From Chloroflexota bacterium (GTDB taxonomy: Bacteria; Chloroflexota; Anaerolineae; Anaerolineales; VGOW01): a stretch of DNA of 64,000 bases. Position 1 is the stretch's first letter. Every line of letters starts with the position of its first letter. The notes under the pieces were generated by a model that saw only the letters and a list, made by a program, of their open reading frames with translations, made no database searches and had not been told where the DNA came from. Shown one piece after another: positions 56,438 to 64,000 of this stretch. The stretch is taken from the NCBI GenBank assembly GCA_016875735.1, contig VGOW01000009.1, forward strand, positions 1 to 64,000. Reading direction: 5' to 3'. Both the position numbers and the translations under genes were made by a program.

Positions 56438-59362
56438 ATGAGTCAAGAAAAAATCGTTGTTGTCGGAGCGCGGGAACACAACTTGAAGAACATTACTGTC
56501 GAGATTCCGCGCGACAAGTTGGTGGTGATCACCGGCATTTCCGGGTCGGGGAAGTCGTCTCTCGCGTTCGACACGATATTCGCCGAGGGGCAGAGGCGGT
56601 ACGTCGAGAGTCTGTCGGCGTATGCGCGGCAGTTTCTCGGCCAACTCGAAAAGCCCGACGTGGATCGGATCGACGGACTCAGCCCGGCGGTCGCCATCGA
56701 TCAGAAAGGCGTGAGCCACAACCCGCGCTCCACAGTGGGCACCGTCACCGAGACGTACGATTACCTGCGGTTGTTGTTTGCGCGGGTGGGGGTGCCGCAC
56801 TGCCCCAAGTGCGGGCGGCTGGTGCAGAAGCAATCGGCAGAACAGATTGTGGATGCGATCACATCCATGGCCGAAGGCGCAAAGTTCATGATCCTCGGGC
56901 CGCTGGTGAAAGATCGCAAGGGCCATCACCAACAGGTGTTCGAGGAGGCGCGCAAGGGTGGGTATGCGCGCGTGCGCGTGGACGGCGCGGTGCGAGACGT
57001 GGAGGAGCCGATCGAACTCGACCGCTACAAGATGCACACGATTGAGGCGGTGGTGGATCGGCTGGTGGTGAAGAAAGGCAAGAGCGAGGAGGCGAAGGAA
57101 TTCGAGAGTCGGCTCACCGATTCGGTGGAGACGGCCCTGCGGTTGGGCGGCGGGACGATCATCGTCAACGAGATCGGCCCCAACACCGATCATCTTTATT
57201 CGGAGCATTTCGCCTGCCCGTTCGATGGGACGAACCTGCCCGACATCGAGCCGCGCACGTTCTCGTTCAACAGCCCGCACGGGGCGTGCCCTGAGTGTCA
57301 GGGGCTGGGATCGAAAATGGAGATCGATCCCGATCTCATTGTGCCCAACCAAGAGTTGAGCATCGCCGATGGGGCGATTGCGGTAATGGAGTGGCGAAGC
57401 ATGGACGAGGGCGGCGGCTACTATTGGCAAACGCTCGAAGCAACGGCCAGGCATTATCGCGTGCCGCTCGATAAACCGTTCAACATGCTGACGGAGGATC
57501 AAGCCAAATTGATTCTGTATGGATCGGGCGGGGAGAAGATTCGAATTCACTATCAGAGCCGCGACGGGCGGCAGGGGGTGTGGGACACGGCGTACGAGGG
57601 CGTGATTCCAAATCTCAAGCGGCGATACGCCGAAACCACCTCCGACTACATTCGCGAGCGAATTGAAGAGTTCATGACTCAGCGCCCATGCGAGGCGTGC
57701 AATGGCTTGCGATTGCGCTCCGAAGCATTGGCAGTGACCATCGGAGAGCACAACATTGTGCAGGTGACCGACTGGCCGGTGGTGAAGGTGTTGGAGTGGG
57801 TGGAGGGGTTGAGGGGGAAGAGGTCAGAAGCCAGAAGTCAGAAGTCGGAGGGGAGCGGAGCGGAGACTCTGCGGAGCAATCGAGAGGCGGCAATCGCCGG
57901 GCCGATACTGAAGGAGATTCGGGCGCGATTGCAGTTTATGGTGGATGTGGGGTTGGACTATCTCACGCTCAGCCGCACGGCGGGATCGTTGAGCGGCGGC
58001 GAGGCGCAACGGATTCGGCTCGCCACCCAGATCGGCTCACAGTTGATGGGCGTGCTGTACGTGCTCGACGAGCCGTCCATCGGTTTGCATCAGCGAGACA
58101 ACGCCCGGCTGATCAAAACACTGCAACGGATGCGCGATCTCGGCAACACGATGCTCGTGGTAGAGCATGATGATGAGACGATGCTCTCCGCCGATTGGAT
58201 TGTGGATTTGGGGCCGGGCGCGGGCGCGAGAGGCGGCCACCTTGTGGCCGAGGGCGCGCCGGAACAGATCATGAAGCACAAGACCTCGCTCACTGGCGCG
58301 TATCTTTCGGGGCGGAAGAGGATCGAAGTTCCGGCGCAACGTCGCGAGGGCAACGGCAAGCATCTTGTACTGCGCGGCGCGCGGCAGAATAACTTGAAAA
58401 ATATCGATGTGAAGATTCCGCTCGGCAAGCTGGTGTGCATCACCGGCGTATCGGGATCGGGCAAGAGCACGCTGTTGGTGGAACTGATCTACAAAACGCT
58501 GGCGCAACGACTGCACGGCGCGCACGACCGCCCGGGCGATTACGAAGGCATCGAGGGCATTCAGCACATTGACAAAGTAATCAACATCGATCAGTCGCCT
58601 ATTGGCCGCACGCCGCGCTCGAACCCGGCGACGTACACGGGCATGTTCGACGAAGTCCGAAATCTGTTCGCCGAACTGCCGGAGAGCAAGACGCGCGGCT
58701 ATAAAGCCGGACGCTATTCGTTCAACGTGAAGGGCGGGCGATGTGAGGCGTGTCAGGGGCAAGGGCAGATCCAAATTGAAATGCAGTTTTTGCCGGACGT
58801 GTTCGTGCCTTGCGAAGTGTGCCACGGCACGCGCTACAACCGCGAGACCCTGATGGTGCGCTACAAAGAGAAGAACATCGCCGAGGTGCTGGATATGAGC
58901 GTGGATGAGGCGCTGGTGTTCTTCGAGAACTTCCCGGCGCTCAAACGCAAGTTGGATACGCTGGCGGCGGTGGGGCTGGGCTACGTGAAACTCGGCCAGC
59001 CGGCCACCACGCTATCGGGCGGCGAGGCGCAGCGAGTGAAGTTGAGCAAAGAACTTTCTAAGCGGGCCAGCGGCCACACGCTGTACGTGCTCGACGAGCC
59101 GAGCGTGGGCCTGCACGCCGCCGACGTTCACAACCTCACCGATGTTTTGCAAAAGTTCGCCGATGACGGCCACACCGTTTTGATCATCGAACATAATATG
59201 GACATCATCAAACTGGCCGATTGGATCATCGACCTCGGCCCCGAAGGCGGCGAGTGGGGCGGATACATCGTGGCCGAAGGCGCGCCGGAAGAAGTGGTGA
59301 AAGTGAAAGAGAGTTACACCGGGCAGTATTTAAAGAAGCATTTGAGGAACGGGAAAAGATAG
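56438..59362 (+). CDS. uvrA: Excinuclease ABC subunit A
   Basis: A 974-residue DNA-damage recognition ATPase. Two ABC domains are visible: [35 protein letters not shown] and [19 protein letters not shown], each with a later [12 protein letters not shown] / [12 protein letters not shown] signature. Zinc sites include [56 protein letters not shown]. An in-frame repeat-derived insert ([20 protein letters not shown], around 57820-57866) sits where other UvrA proteins have a short loop. Met 56438 was chosen because upstream codons are heptad DNA. Confidence 0.97.
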   Translation: MSQEKIVVVGAREHNLKNITVEIPRDKLVVITGISGSGKSSLAFDTIFAEGQRRYVESLSAYARQFLGQLEKPDVDRIDGLSPAVAIDQKGVSHNPRSTVGTVTETYDYLRLLFARVGVPHCPKCGRLVQKQSAEQIVDAITSMAEGAKFMILGPLVKDRKGHHQQVFEEARKGGYARVRVDGAVRDVEEPIELDRYKMHTIEAVVDRLVVKKGKSEEAKEFESRLTDSVETALRLGGGTIIVNEIGPNTDHLYSEHFACPFDGTNLPDIEPRTFSFNSPHGACPECQGLGSKMEIDPDLIVPNQELSIADGAIAVMEWRSMDEGGGYYWQTLEATARHYRVPLDKPFNMLTEDQAKLILYGSGGEKIRIHYQSRDGRQGVWDTAYEGVIPNLKRRYAETTSDYIRERIEEFMTQRPCEACNGLRLRSEALAVTIGEHNIVQVTDWPVVKVLEWVEGLRGKRSEARSQKSEGSGAETLRSNREAAIAGPILKEIRARLQFMVDVGLDYLTLSRTAGSLSGGEAQRIRLATQIGSQLMGVLYVLDEPSIGLHQRDNARLIKTLQRMRDLGNTMLVVEHDDETMLSADWIVDLGPGAGARGGHLVAEGAPEQIMKHKTSLTGAYLSGRKRIEVPAQRREGNGKHLVLRGARQNNLKNIDVKIPLGKLVCITGVSGSGKSTLLVELIYKTLAQRLHGAHDRPGDYEGIEGIQHIDKVINIDQSPIGRTPRSNPATYTGMFDEVRNLFAELPESKTRGYKAGRYSFNVKGGRCEACQGQGQIQIEMQFLPDVFVPCEVCHGTRYNRETLMVRYKEKNIAEVLDMSVDEALVFFENFPALKRKLDTLAAVGLGYVKLGQPATTLSGGEAQRVKLSKELSKRASGHTLYVLDEPSVGLHAADVHNLTDVLQKFADDGHTVLIIEHNMDIIKLADWIIDLGPEGGEWGGYIVAEGAPEEVVKVKESYTGQYLKKHLRNGKR
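57820..57847. repeat. Heptads (4 units) inside uvrA
   Basis: Units gaggtca, gaagcca, gaagtca, gaagtcg. They are translated as part of the [11 protein letters not shown] insert in the loop before the second ATPase domain. Confidence 0.8.
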
Positions 59363-59383
59363 GGGCGATTCGTGAATCGCCCA
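59362..59383. repeat. Diverged REP-like palindrome after uvrA
   Basis: GGGCGATTC and GAATCGCCC face each other across a GT centre, next to a tag ATAGGGGCG. It is similar to the REPs at 48911-48938 and 49194-49215. It begins at the last base of the uvrA stop codon. A second small hairpin (atcggg-ata-cccgat, 59383-59397) follows. Confidence 0.65.
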
Positions 59384-59435
59384 TCGGGATACCCGATCAA
59401 AATAGGCTACAATCGAAATCAGGAGACCCTTCTTT

Positions 59436-60683
59436 ATGGCCGAAAACAACGCCTATCAAAACGCGCTGGCGCAATACGATAAAGCCGTCGCGCACCTCAA
59501 ACTCAAACGCGGCATTGCCGAATACTTGCGCTACCCCAAGCGCGAGCTCACCGTCAACTTCCCGGTGAAGCTGGATGGCGGCGACGTAAAAATCTTCACC
59601 GGCTACCGCGTGCACCACAGCACCACCCTCGGCCCCACCAAAGGCGGCATCCGTTTTCATCACGATGTCACGCTCGACGAAGTGCGCGCGCTGGCAATGT
59701 GGATGACGTGGAAGTGTTCGCTCATGGGCTTGCCCTACGGCGGCGCGAAGGGCGGCGTCATCGTCGATCCCAAAACCCTCTCGGCCAACGAACTCGAAAC
59801 CCTCACTCGCCGCTACGCCACCGAAATTTCGATCCTCATGAACCCGAAGGGCGACGTGCCCGCGCCCGACGTCGGCACCACGCCGCAGATCATGGCCTGG
59901 ATCATGGACACGTATTCGATGCATCAAGGATTCTCACTGCCCGCCGTCGTCACCGGCAAGCCGGTTGAAATCGGCGGGTCGCTGGGGCGCATCGAAGCCA
60001 CCGGGCGCGGGGTGATGTTCGCCGCCCGCGAAGCGATGAAGCAAATTAACCTGCCGATTGAAAATGCGACGGTGGCCGTGCAGGGTTTTGGAAATGTGGG
60101 CTCGATTGCCGCCCGCGCCGCGCACGAAATGGAAATGAAAGTGGTGGCCGTCACCGATGTGAGCGGCGGAGTCTACAACCCCAACGGGCTCGACATCCCG
60201 GCGCTCATCGGCCGCTTCAACGACAATCGGTCGGTGGTCGGATTCCCCAGCGCCGATTCGATCAGCAACGATGAACTGCTTGCCCTCAAAGTGGATGTGC
60301 TCATCCCCGCCGCGCTCGAAAATCAGATCACCTCGGCCAATGCCAGCGCGGTGAAGTGCCGGGTGCTGGCCGAAGGCGCGAACGGCCCCACCACTCCCGA
60401 AGCCGACGACATTCTCAACGACAAAGGCATCTTCATCATCCCCGATATCTTGTGCAACGGCGGCGGCGTGGTGGTGAGCTATCTCGAATGGGTGCAGGAT
60501 TTGCAGTCGTTCTTCTGGGAAGAAGACGAGATCAACAAACAGTTGGAGCGGCACGTGGTCAACGCTTTCAAGCGCGTGCTCGGCGAAGCGCAACAGCGCA
60601 ATATCGATAACCGCACCGCCGCGCAAGTGCTCGCCATCCGCCGTGTAGCCGAAGCGCTGATGATTCGCGGCATCTATCCGTAA
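59436..60683 (+). CDS. gdhA: Glutamate dehydrogenase
   Basis: A 415-residue enzyme interconverting glutamate with 2-oxoglutarate and ammonia. [40 protein letters not shown] carries the glutamate-binding and catalytic Lys region, [19 protein letters not shown] the catalytic Asp, and [17 protein letters not shown] the NAD(P) site. Length and sequence fit the hexameric class. The nucleotide preference is not determined. TACAAT (59408-59413) and AGGAG precede the ATG. Confidence 0.96.
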   Translation: MAENNAYQNALAQYDKAVAHLKLKRGIAEYLRYPKRELTVNFPVKLDGGDVKIFTGYRVHHSTTLGPTKGGIRFHHDVTLDEVRALAMWMTWKCSLMGLPYGGAKGGVIVDPKTLSANELETLTRRYATEISILMNPKGDVPAPDVGTTPQIMAWIMDTYSMHQGFSLPAVVTGKPVEIGGSLGRIEATGRGVMFAAREAMKQINLPIENATVAVQGFGNVGSIAARAAHEMEMKVVAVTDVSGGVYNPNGLDIPALIGRFNDNRSVVGFPSADSISNDELLALKVDVLIPAALENQITSANASAVKCRVLAEGANGPTTPEADDILNDKGIFIIPDILCNGGGVVVSYLEWVQDLQSFFWEEDEINKQLERHVVNAFKRVLGEAQQRNIDNRTAAQVLAIRRVAEALMIRGIYP

Positions 60684-60685
60684 CG

Positions 60686-60764
60686 TTTCACCACTGAGAG
60701 CACAGAGCACACAGAGACTCTTTCTGCAAGTCTCTGTAAACTCCGTGTGTTCTGTGGTGAAAAC
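60686..60764. repeat. Long imperfect palindrome after gdhA
   Basis: The ends tttcaccactgagagcacag and ctgtggtgaaaac are largely complementary; the centre is a second hairpin, agagact...agtctct. It belongs with 26578-26650. It may act in termination, although no T run follows. Confidence 0.7.
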
Positions 60765-60766
60765 AA

Positions 60767-61024
60767 ATGCTGGAAGACAACAAGCCCAAGCCGCCCACCA
60801 ACTATCGCCGCAATCGCGCCGTCACCGAGCGCAACCTGCTCATCGGCTTCTTCATCGTCGTGTTCGCCGCCGGACTGGGACTCATCGGCTTCTTCTACGG
60901 CGGCGGCGCAATCATCGGCGGCCTCAGCTGCGCCCTGCTCATCGTGGCCCTCGTCGGCGTGGTCGTCCTCGCCGTCGCTGGGCTGGGTAAACTGAGCGAG
61001 TGGATGGATAGTCGTGATCAGTAA
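60767..61024 (+). CDS. Small two-helix membrane protein
   Basis: An 85-residue protein. After a charged N-terminus (MLEDNKPKPPTNYRRNRAVTERN) come two hydrophobic segments (NLLIGFFIVVFAAGLGLIGFFYGGG and IIGGLSCALLIVALVGVVVLAVAGLG) and a short soluble tail. No family was recognised. The ATG immediately follows the palindromic repeat with little ribosome-site room. Confidence 0.72.
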   Translation: MLEDNKPKPPTNYRRNRAVTERNLLIGFFIVVFAAGLGLIGFFYGGGAIIGGLSCALLIVALVGVVVLAVAGLGKLSEWMDSRDQ

Positions 61025-61043
61025 TTGGGGAGTAGTAATTGAA

Positions 61044-61169
61044 CAGTGATCAGTGAACAGTCAACAGTGATCAGTGACCGAAGCCGCCAATGACCCATTA
61101 CCAATTACTGATTACCGATCACTGATCACCGATGGCCGATCGCCGACCACTGACCACCGCCCACCTCAA
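61044..61169. repeat. Heptad array (18 units) that contains the queG start codon
   Basis: Eighteen phase-perfect units from cagtgat, cagtgaa, cagtcaa through cgaagcc, gccaatg to accaatt, actgatt, accgatc, accgatg, gccgacc, acctcaa. The queG ATG (61132) sits in the unit accgatg, so the first eleven or twelve codons (MADRRPLTTAHL) are heptad-derived. Confidence 0.92.
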
Positions 61170-62190
61170 AGCCCGCGCCCGCGAACTCGGCTTCGCTCTC
61201 TGTGGACTCGCCGCGCCCGATCCGCCTCCGCATCTCGATACATACGAACACTGGCTCGCCCACAATCATCACGGCGAAATGTCATATCTCGCCAGCGATC
61301 GCGCCCGCCAACGCCGCGCCGACCCGCGCCTCATCTTTCCCGAATGCAAAACCATCATCGTCGTCGCCCTGCCGCACACGCCAAGCGATGGCAAAGGGCC
61401 AATCGCCGCATACGCGCTCGGCCACGATTATCACGACATCATCCCCCGCAAACTCGCCCAACTCATCGAATGGCTCGAAGCCGAAACGGGCCGCCGCATC
61501 GCCCACAAAATCTACACCGACACCGGCCCCCTCCTCGAACGCGAACTCGCCCAACGCGCCGGGCTGGGATGGATCGGCAAGAACACCATGCTCATTCATC
61601 CGAAGGCCGGTTCCTGCTTTTTGCTCGGCGAAGCCTTCATCGATCTCGAACTCCCGCCCGACCCGCCCTTCACCGCCGACCACTGCGGCTCGTGCGCCCG
61701 CTGCATCGAAGCCTGTCCCACGCGCGCCATCCTCCCCAACCGCGCCCTCGACGCTCGCCTCTGCATTTCATACCTCACCATCGAACTCAAAGGATCGATT
61801 CCGGAAGAACATCGTGAGCGACTCGGCGGGTGGGCGTTCGGCTGTGACGTTTGCCAATCCGTCTGTCCGTGGAACGTTCGCTTTGCCGCCAACATCATTC
61901 CCGATCCCAATCTTTCATCCCGCATTGCGCCGACACTGGACTCGCTCGCCGCGGAACTCTCTCTCACCCCCGAACAGTTCAACGCCCAATATAAAACCAG
62001 CCCGATCAAACGGGCAAAGCGAAGCGGCTATTTGCGGAATGTGGCGGTGGCGTTGGCGAACGTCGGCGGCGAGGAGGCCGCGCGGGCGCTGGAAAAAAGT
62101 TTAGCGGCGGAGACGGATCCCCTTGTGCGAAAGCACGTCGAATGGGCGATCAGGAAACTTCAAATCTCAAACTCCAAACATCAAATTTGA
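61132..62190 (+). CDS. queG: Epoxyqueuosine reductase
   Basis: A 352-residue corrinoid/Fe-S enzyme for the last step of queuosine synthesis. GLGWIGKNTMLIHPKAGSCFLLGE and the ferredoxin motifs CGSCARCIEACPTRAI and CDVCQSVCPWN are diagnostic. There is no signal peptide. Both ends lie in heptad arrays: the ATG is inside 61044-61169, and the last codons (LQISNSKHQI) are inside 62158-62220. tgt at 46232 makes the pathway link. Confidence 0.95.
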   Translation: MADRRPLTTAHLKARARELGFALCGLAAPDPPPHLDTYEHWLAHNHHGEMSYLASDRARQRRADPRLIFPECKTIIVVALPHTPSDGKGPIAAYALGHDYHDIIPRKLAQLIEWLEAETGRRIAHKIYTDTGPLLERELAQRAGLGWIGKNTMLIHPKAGSCFLLGEAFIDLELPPDPPFTADHCGSCARCIEACPTRAILPNRALDARLCISYLTIELKGSIPEEHRERLGGWAFGCDVCQSVCPWNVRFAANIIPDPNLSSRIAPTLDSLAAELSLTPEQFNAQYKTSPIKRAKRSGYLRNVAVALANVGGEEAARALEKSLAAETDPLVRKHVEWAIRKLQISNSKHQI

Positions 62191-62220
62191 AATTTGGAGT
62201 TTGAAGTTTGAGATTGGAGA
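62158..62220. repeat. Heptad array (9 units) at the end of queG
   Basis: Units cttcaaa, tctcaaa, ctccaaa, catcaaa, then the inverse series tttgaaa, tttggag, tttgaag, tttgaga, ttggaga. The same tttggag unit fills 41834-41966. The queG stop codon (62188-62190) is inside. Confidence 0.92.
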
Positions 62221-62230
62221 TTTACTCTCC

Positions 62231-62881
62231 TTACGGTCGCCTCGTATTCGTCGGCTTCGGCGTTCGAGTGGGCGTGATGGGCGTGTTGGTGAGGCTGTTG
62301 TACGGAATCTGAATCGTCGTGCCCACCGAAATGCTGTCGGGGTTGGTGATGCCGTTGATCACCATCACATCGGCCAGCCGCGCCCCGAACCGTTCGGCGA
62401 TGAGGCTCAACACATCGCCCGGCTGAATGGTGTACGAGATGACCGTGCCGGGCCGCAAGTCAGTGGGGATGGGAGTGGTGGTGGGCGGCACGAAGACGAA
62501 GTCCGGCGGCGGAACGATGATTTCCTGCCCCACCGATAAATCGGCTGAGGTGAGGTTGTTGTAAGCCATCAGCGTTTGCACGTCGCTGCCGTAAGTTTCG
62601 GCAATGCTGGTCAGCGTATCGCCGGCCACCACGATGTAAGTGATCGGCCCGGAGCGTGCGGGCGTGGGCGTGATGGTGGGCGTGTCGCTGGGCACGAACA
62701 GCGTGGCGGTGGGAATGACCGGCGTGGGAGTGAAGGTGGGCGTGGGCGTTTGCGTGGCGAACAATTGCCACGCCCCGCTGGAGAACTGCGCCAGCACAAA
62801 AGCGATGCCGCCCACGAAGGCAAGAATGAGCAGAACCGCCAGCGCCCGCCAAAAGTAGAAGGCTCGTTTGCGTTGAACCAT
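62231..62881 (-). CDS. Membrane-anchored LysM protein
   Basis: A 216-residue protein with an N-terminal membrane helix (ALAVLLILAFVGGIAFVLAQF), a Thr/Pro-rich linker (TPTPTFTPTPVIPTAT) and two LysM domains: ITYIVVAGDTLTSIAETYGSDVQTLMAYNNLTSADLSVGQEIIVP and ISYTIQPGDVLSLIAERFGARLADVMVINGITNPDSISVGTTIQIP. LysM domains bind peptidoglycan or related glycans. GGAGG before the ATG and TATAAT (minus strand, 62904-62899) support the start. The linker composition is typical of Chloroflexota secreted proteins. Confidence 0.9.
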   Translation of the reverse strand: MVQRKRAFYFWRALAVLLILAFVGGIAFVLAQFSSGAWQLFATQTPTPTFTPTPVIPTATLFVPSDTPTITPTPARSGPITYIVVAGDTLTSIAETYGSDVQTLMAYNNLTSADLSVGQEIIVPPPDFVFVPPTTTPIPTDLRPGTVISYTIQPGDVLSLIAERFGARLADVMVINGITNPDSISVGTTIQIPYNSLTNTPITPTRTPKPTNTRRP

Positions 62882-62898
62882 GGATCCCTCCGCACCGC

Positions 62899-62904
62899 AT
62901 TATA
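62899..62904 (-). promoter_or_regulatory. TATAAT -10 element of the LysM gene
   Basis: TATAAT on the minus strand, followed by GGAGG and ATG at 62881. Here the leader is about 12 nt long with a normal ribosome site. Confidence 0.55.
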
Positions 62905-62973
62905 CGCGAAACGAGCGGCCATGCCCGACGGCCACACACCGTTTCCCTCACAACCCAAGTTTGGCTGTCGGTG

Positions 62974-62979
62974 TAAAAT
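62974..62979 (+). promoter_or_regulatory. TAAAAT -10 element, leaderless pentapeptide gene
   Basis: TAAAAT ends 7 nt before the ATG at 62987. No strong -35 was seen. Confidence 0.5.
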
Positions 62980-62986
62980 CTGAAAG

Positions 62987-63241
62987 ATGCCCGAAAGAAC
63001 GCAAAAGGATCGGCTGTTGGAAGCGATCAACGCCGGAGAAAGGCCGCCGCTCGCCCGCGCCGATCTCAGCGGCATGGATTTGACCGGCGCCGACCTCGGC
63101 GGCGCGGACATGACCTCCGCGTTCCTTGTCGCCGCCAATCTCAGCATAGCTAACCTCACCGAAGCCAACCTCGCCCGCGCCAATCTCGTGGGCGCCGATC
63201 TCTCCGGCGCAACCCTGCCCGACGGCACCGTTCATTCGTAA
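62987..63241 (+). CDS. Pentapeptide-repeat protein
   Basis: An 84-residue protein. After a helical N-terminus (PERTQKDRLLEAINAGERPPL) come about ten pentapeptide repeats of the A(D/N)LXX type: ARADLSGMDLTGADLGGADMTSAFLVAANLSIANLTEANLARANLVGADLSGATL. Such repeats fold into a right-handed quadrilateral beta-helix. A function (for example DNA mimicry) cannot be assigned to this short form. Confidence 0.88.
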   Translation: MPERTQKDRLLEAINAGERPPLARADLSGMDLTGADLGGADMTSAFLVAANLSIANLTEANLARANLVGADLSGATLPDGTVHS

Positions 63242-63260
63242 ATCGCTATCCTTTCGATGG

Positions 63261-63266
63261 TAGAAT
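63261..63266 (+). promoter_or_regulatory. TAGAAT -10 element, leaderless miaB
   Basis: TAGAAT ends 7 nt before the ATG at 63274, the spacing expected for a leaderless message. Confidence 0.5.
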
Positions 63267-63273
63267 TTCGGCG

Positions 63274-64000
63274 ATGAAGTCTTACTACATCCAAACGTGG
63301 GGCTGTCAAATGAACACCGCCGACTCTCAGCGTATGTCGGGCGCGTTGGAGAGAATCGGTTACGCGCCCGCCGAAACCGCCGATGCGGCAGACGTGATCG
63401 TGCTCAACACGTGCGTGGTGCGGCAACAAGCCGAAGACGCGGCGGTGGGCCGCCTCACCGCGCTCGCCCCGCTCAAACGCAAGAACCCCGATGTCGTCGT
63501 CAACCTCATGGGCTGTATCGTCGGCGTGAAAGGCAATGGCCGCCTCAAACAACTCTTCCCAATGGTGGACGTGTTCTCGCCGCCCTCCGAGCCCGGCCCG
63601 TTGGTGCAGTTCCTCGCCGAACGCGACGGCCTCTCGCAAATGGAAGCCGAGTCGGCGCGGCGCTTTGCGTTGCAGGATGAACTGACCACTGTGCTCAATC
63701 CGCAGAACGGCAGTTTCGCCCTGCCCTCCGCCGAGCGCGGGCAATTGGTGTCGGCGCACGTGCCGGTGGTGTTCGGCTGTTCGCACGCCTGCGCGTTCTG
63801 CATCATCCCCTTCCGCCGCGGGGTGGAGCGTTCGCGGCCCGTGGGCGAGATCGCCGCCGAAGTTCGCGCGCTGGCCGAACAGGGCGTGAAAGAAGTGACT
63901 CTGCTGGGGCAGATCGTGGATCGCTATGGCAAAGACATCGCCGACGGCCCCAGCCTCGCTCAACTTCTGCGCGTGATCAACGACATCGACGGCATCGAAC
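63274..64000 (+). CDS. miaB: tRNA-2-methylthio-N6-dimethylallyladenosine synthase (3' truncated)
   Basis: The window ends within this gene; 242 codons are visible. MKSYYIQTWGCQMNTADSQRMSGAL starts the UPF0004 domain, with cluster cysteines in GCQMN, NTCVVRQQAED and LMGCIVG. The radical SAM site is FGCSHACAFCIIPFRRGVERSRP (CxxxCxxC). It adds the methylthio group to i6A37 of tRNA. The N-terminal cysteine spacing fits MiaB more than RimO, although RimO cannot be wholly excluded from this fragment. Confidence 0.92.
   Translation, partial: MKSYYIQTWGCQMNTADSQRMSGALERIGYAPAETADAADVIVLNTCVVRQQAEDAAVGRLTALAPLKRKNPDVVVNLMGCIVGVKGNGRLKQLFPMVDVFSPPSEPGPLVQFLAERDGLSQMEAESARRFALQDELTTVLNPQNGSFALPSAERGQLVSAHVPVVFGCSHACAFCIIPFRRGVERSRPVGEIAAEVRALAEQGVKEVTLLGQIVDRYGKDIADGPSLAQLLRVINDIDGIE

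Overview
The window is GC-rich bacterial chromosome. Gene content suggests a member of the Chloroflexota, probably Anaerolineae-like: a LysM protein with Thr/Pro-rich 'TPTPT' linkers, split glycine decarboxylase (gcvPA/gcvPB), many very short or absent leaders, and intergenic DNA full of short repeats. This placement is an inference; no rRNA or tRNA gene was seen. The first gene (STAND/TPR protein) and the last (miaB) are cut by the window edges.

Layout. 1-2280: 3' part of a STAND/NB-ARC-like TPR protein. 2411-5580: a sulfur-carrier operon (ArsR regulator, DsrE2-like protein, TusA, cytochrome b-like membrane protein, HdrD-like Fe-S protein) ending in a terminator. 5710-7778: superoxide dismutase, ferredoxin, VIT-family transporter. 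7901-14206 (minus): a metal-homeostasis operon read DtxR regulator, two-domain multicopper oxidase, ZIP, NRAMP, P1B-4 ATPase. 14324-26180: Nudix hydrolase, FtsX-type ABC exporter, DHH-CBS tRNA nucleotidyltransferase, threonylcarbamoyl-AMP synthase, a DUF433/DUF5615 toxin-antitoxin pair and an acyl/acetyl-CoA synthetase. 26737-39850: glycine and polyamine metabolism, with a glyA-gcvT fusion, speE-speH, an FtsH-like protease, and gcvH-gcvPA-gcvPB under a tandem glycine riboswitch. 39943-46181: frameshifted methyltransferase, alanine racemase, SLC13-type transporter and a low-GC CfrBI-like restriction-modification pair. 46232-64000: tgt, uppP, a PBP-like lipoprotein, a RAYT transposase with its REP palindromes, a four-gene CHAT protease/hydrolase operon, uvrA, gdhA, queG, LysM and pentapeptide proteins, and miaB.

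How the genes work together. GlyA-GcvT, GcvH and GcvPA/PB would form the glycine cleavage route, with glycine sensed by the riboswitch. Tgt and QueG belong to queuosine synthesis; MiaB, TsaC-like and CCA/A-adding enzymes add to tRNA maturation. The metal operon combines uptake (NRAMP, probably ZIP) and efflux (P1B-4) under one DtxR-type regulator.

The most unusual signal is not a gene. At least fifteen loci carry degenerate arrays of exactly 7-bp units whose sequence drifts from unit to unit. They sit at gene ends, supply start or stop codons, and also lie inside uvrA, the tRNA nucleotidyltransferase, the STAND gene, the glyA-gcvT fusion and a metallo-hydrolase. A smaller 8-bp family, hairpin repeats with 3-nt loops, a RAYT with its REPs, and several long imperfect palindromes add to this repeat landscape. 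The CHAT operon (50252-55637) is the best candidate for an undescribed conflict or defence system.
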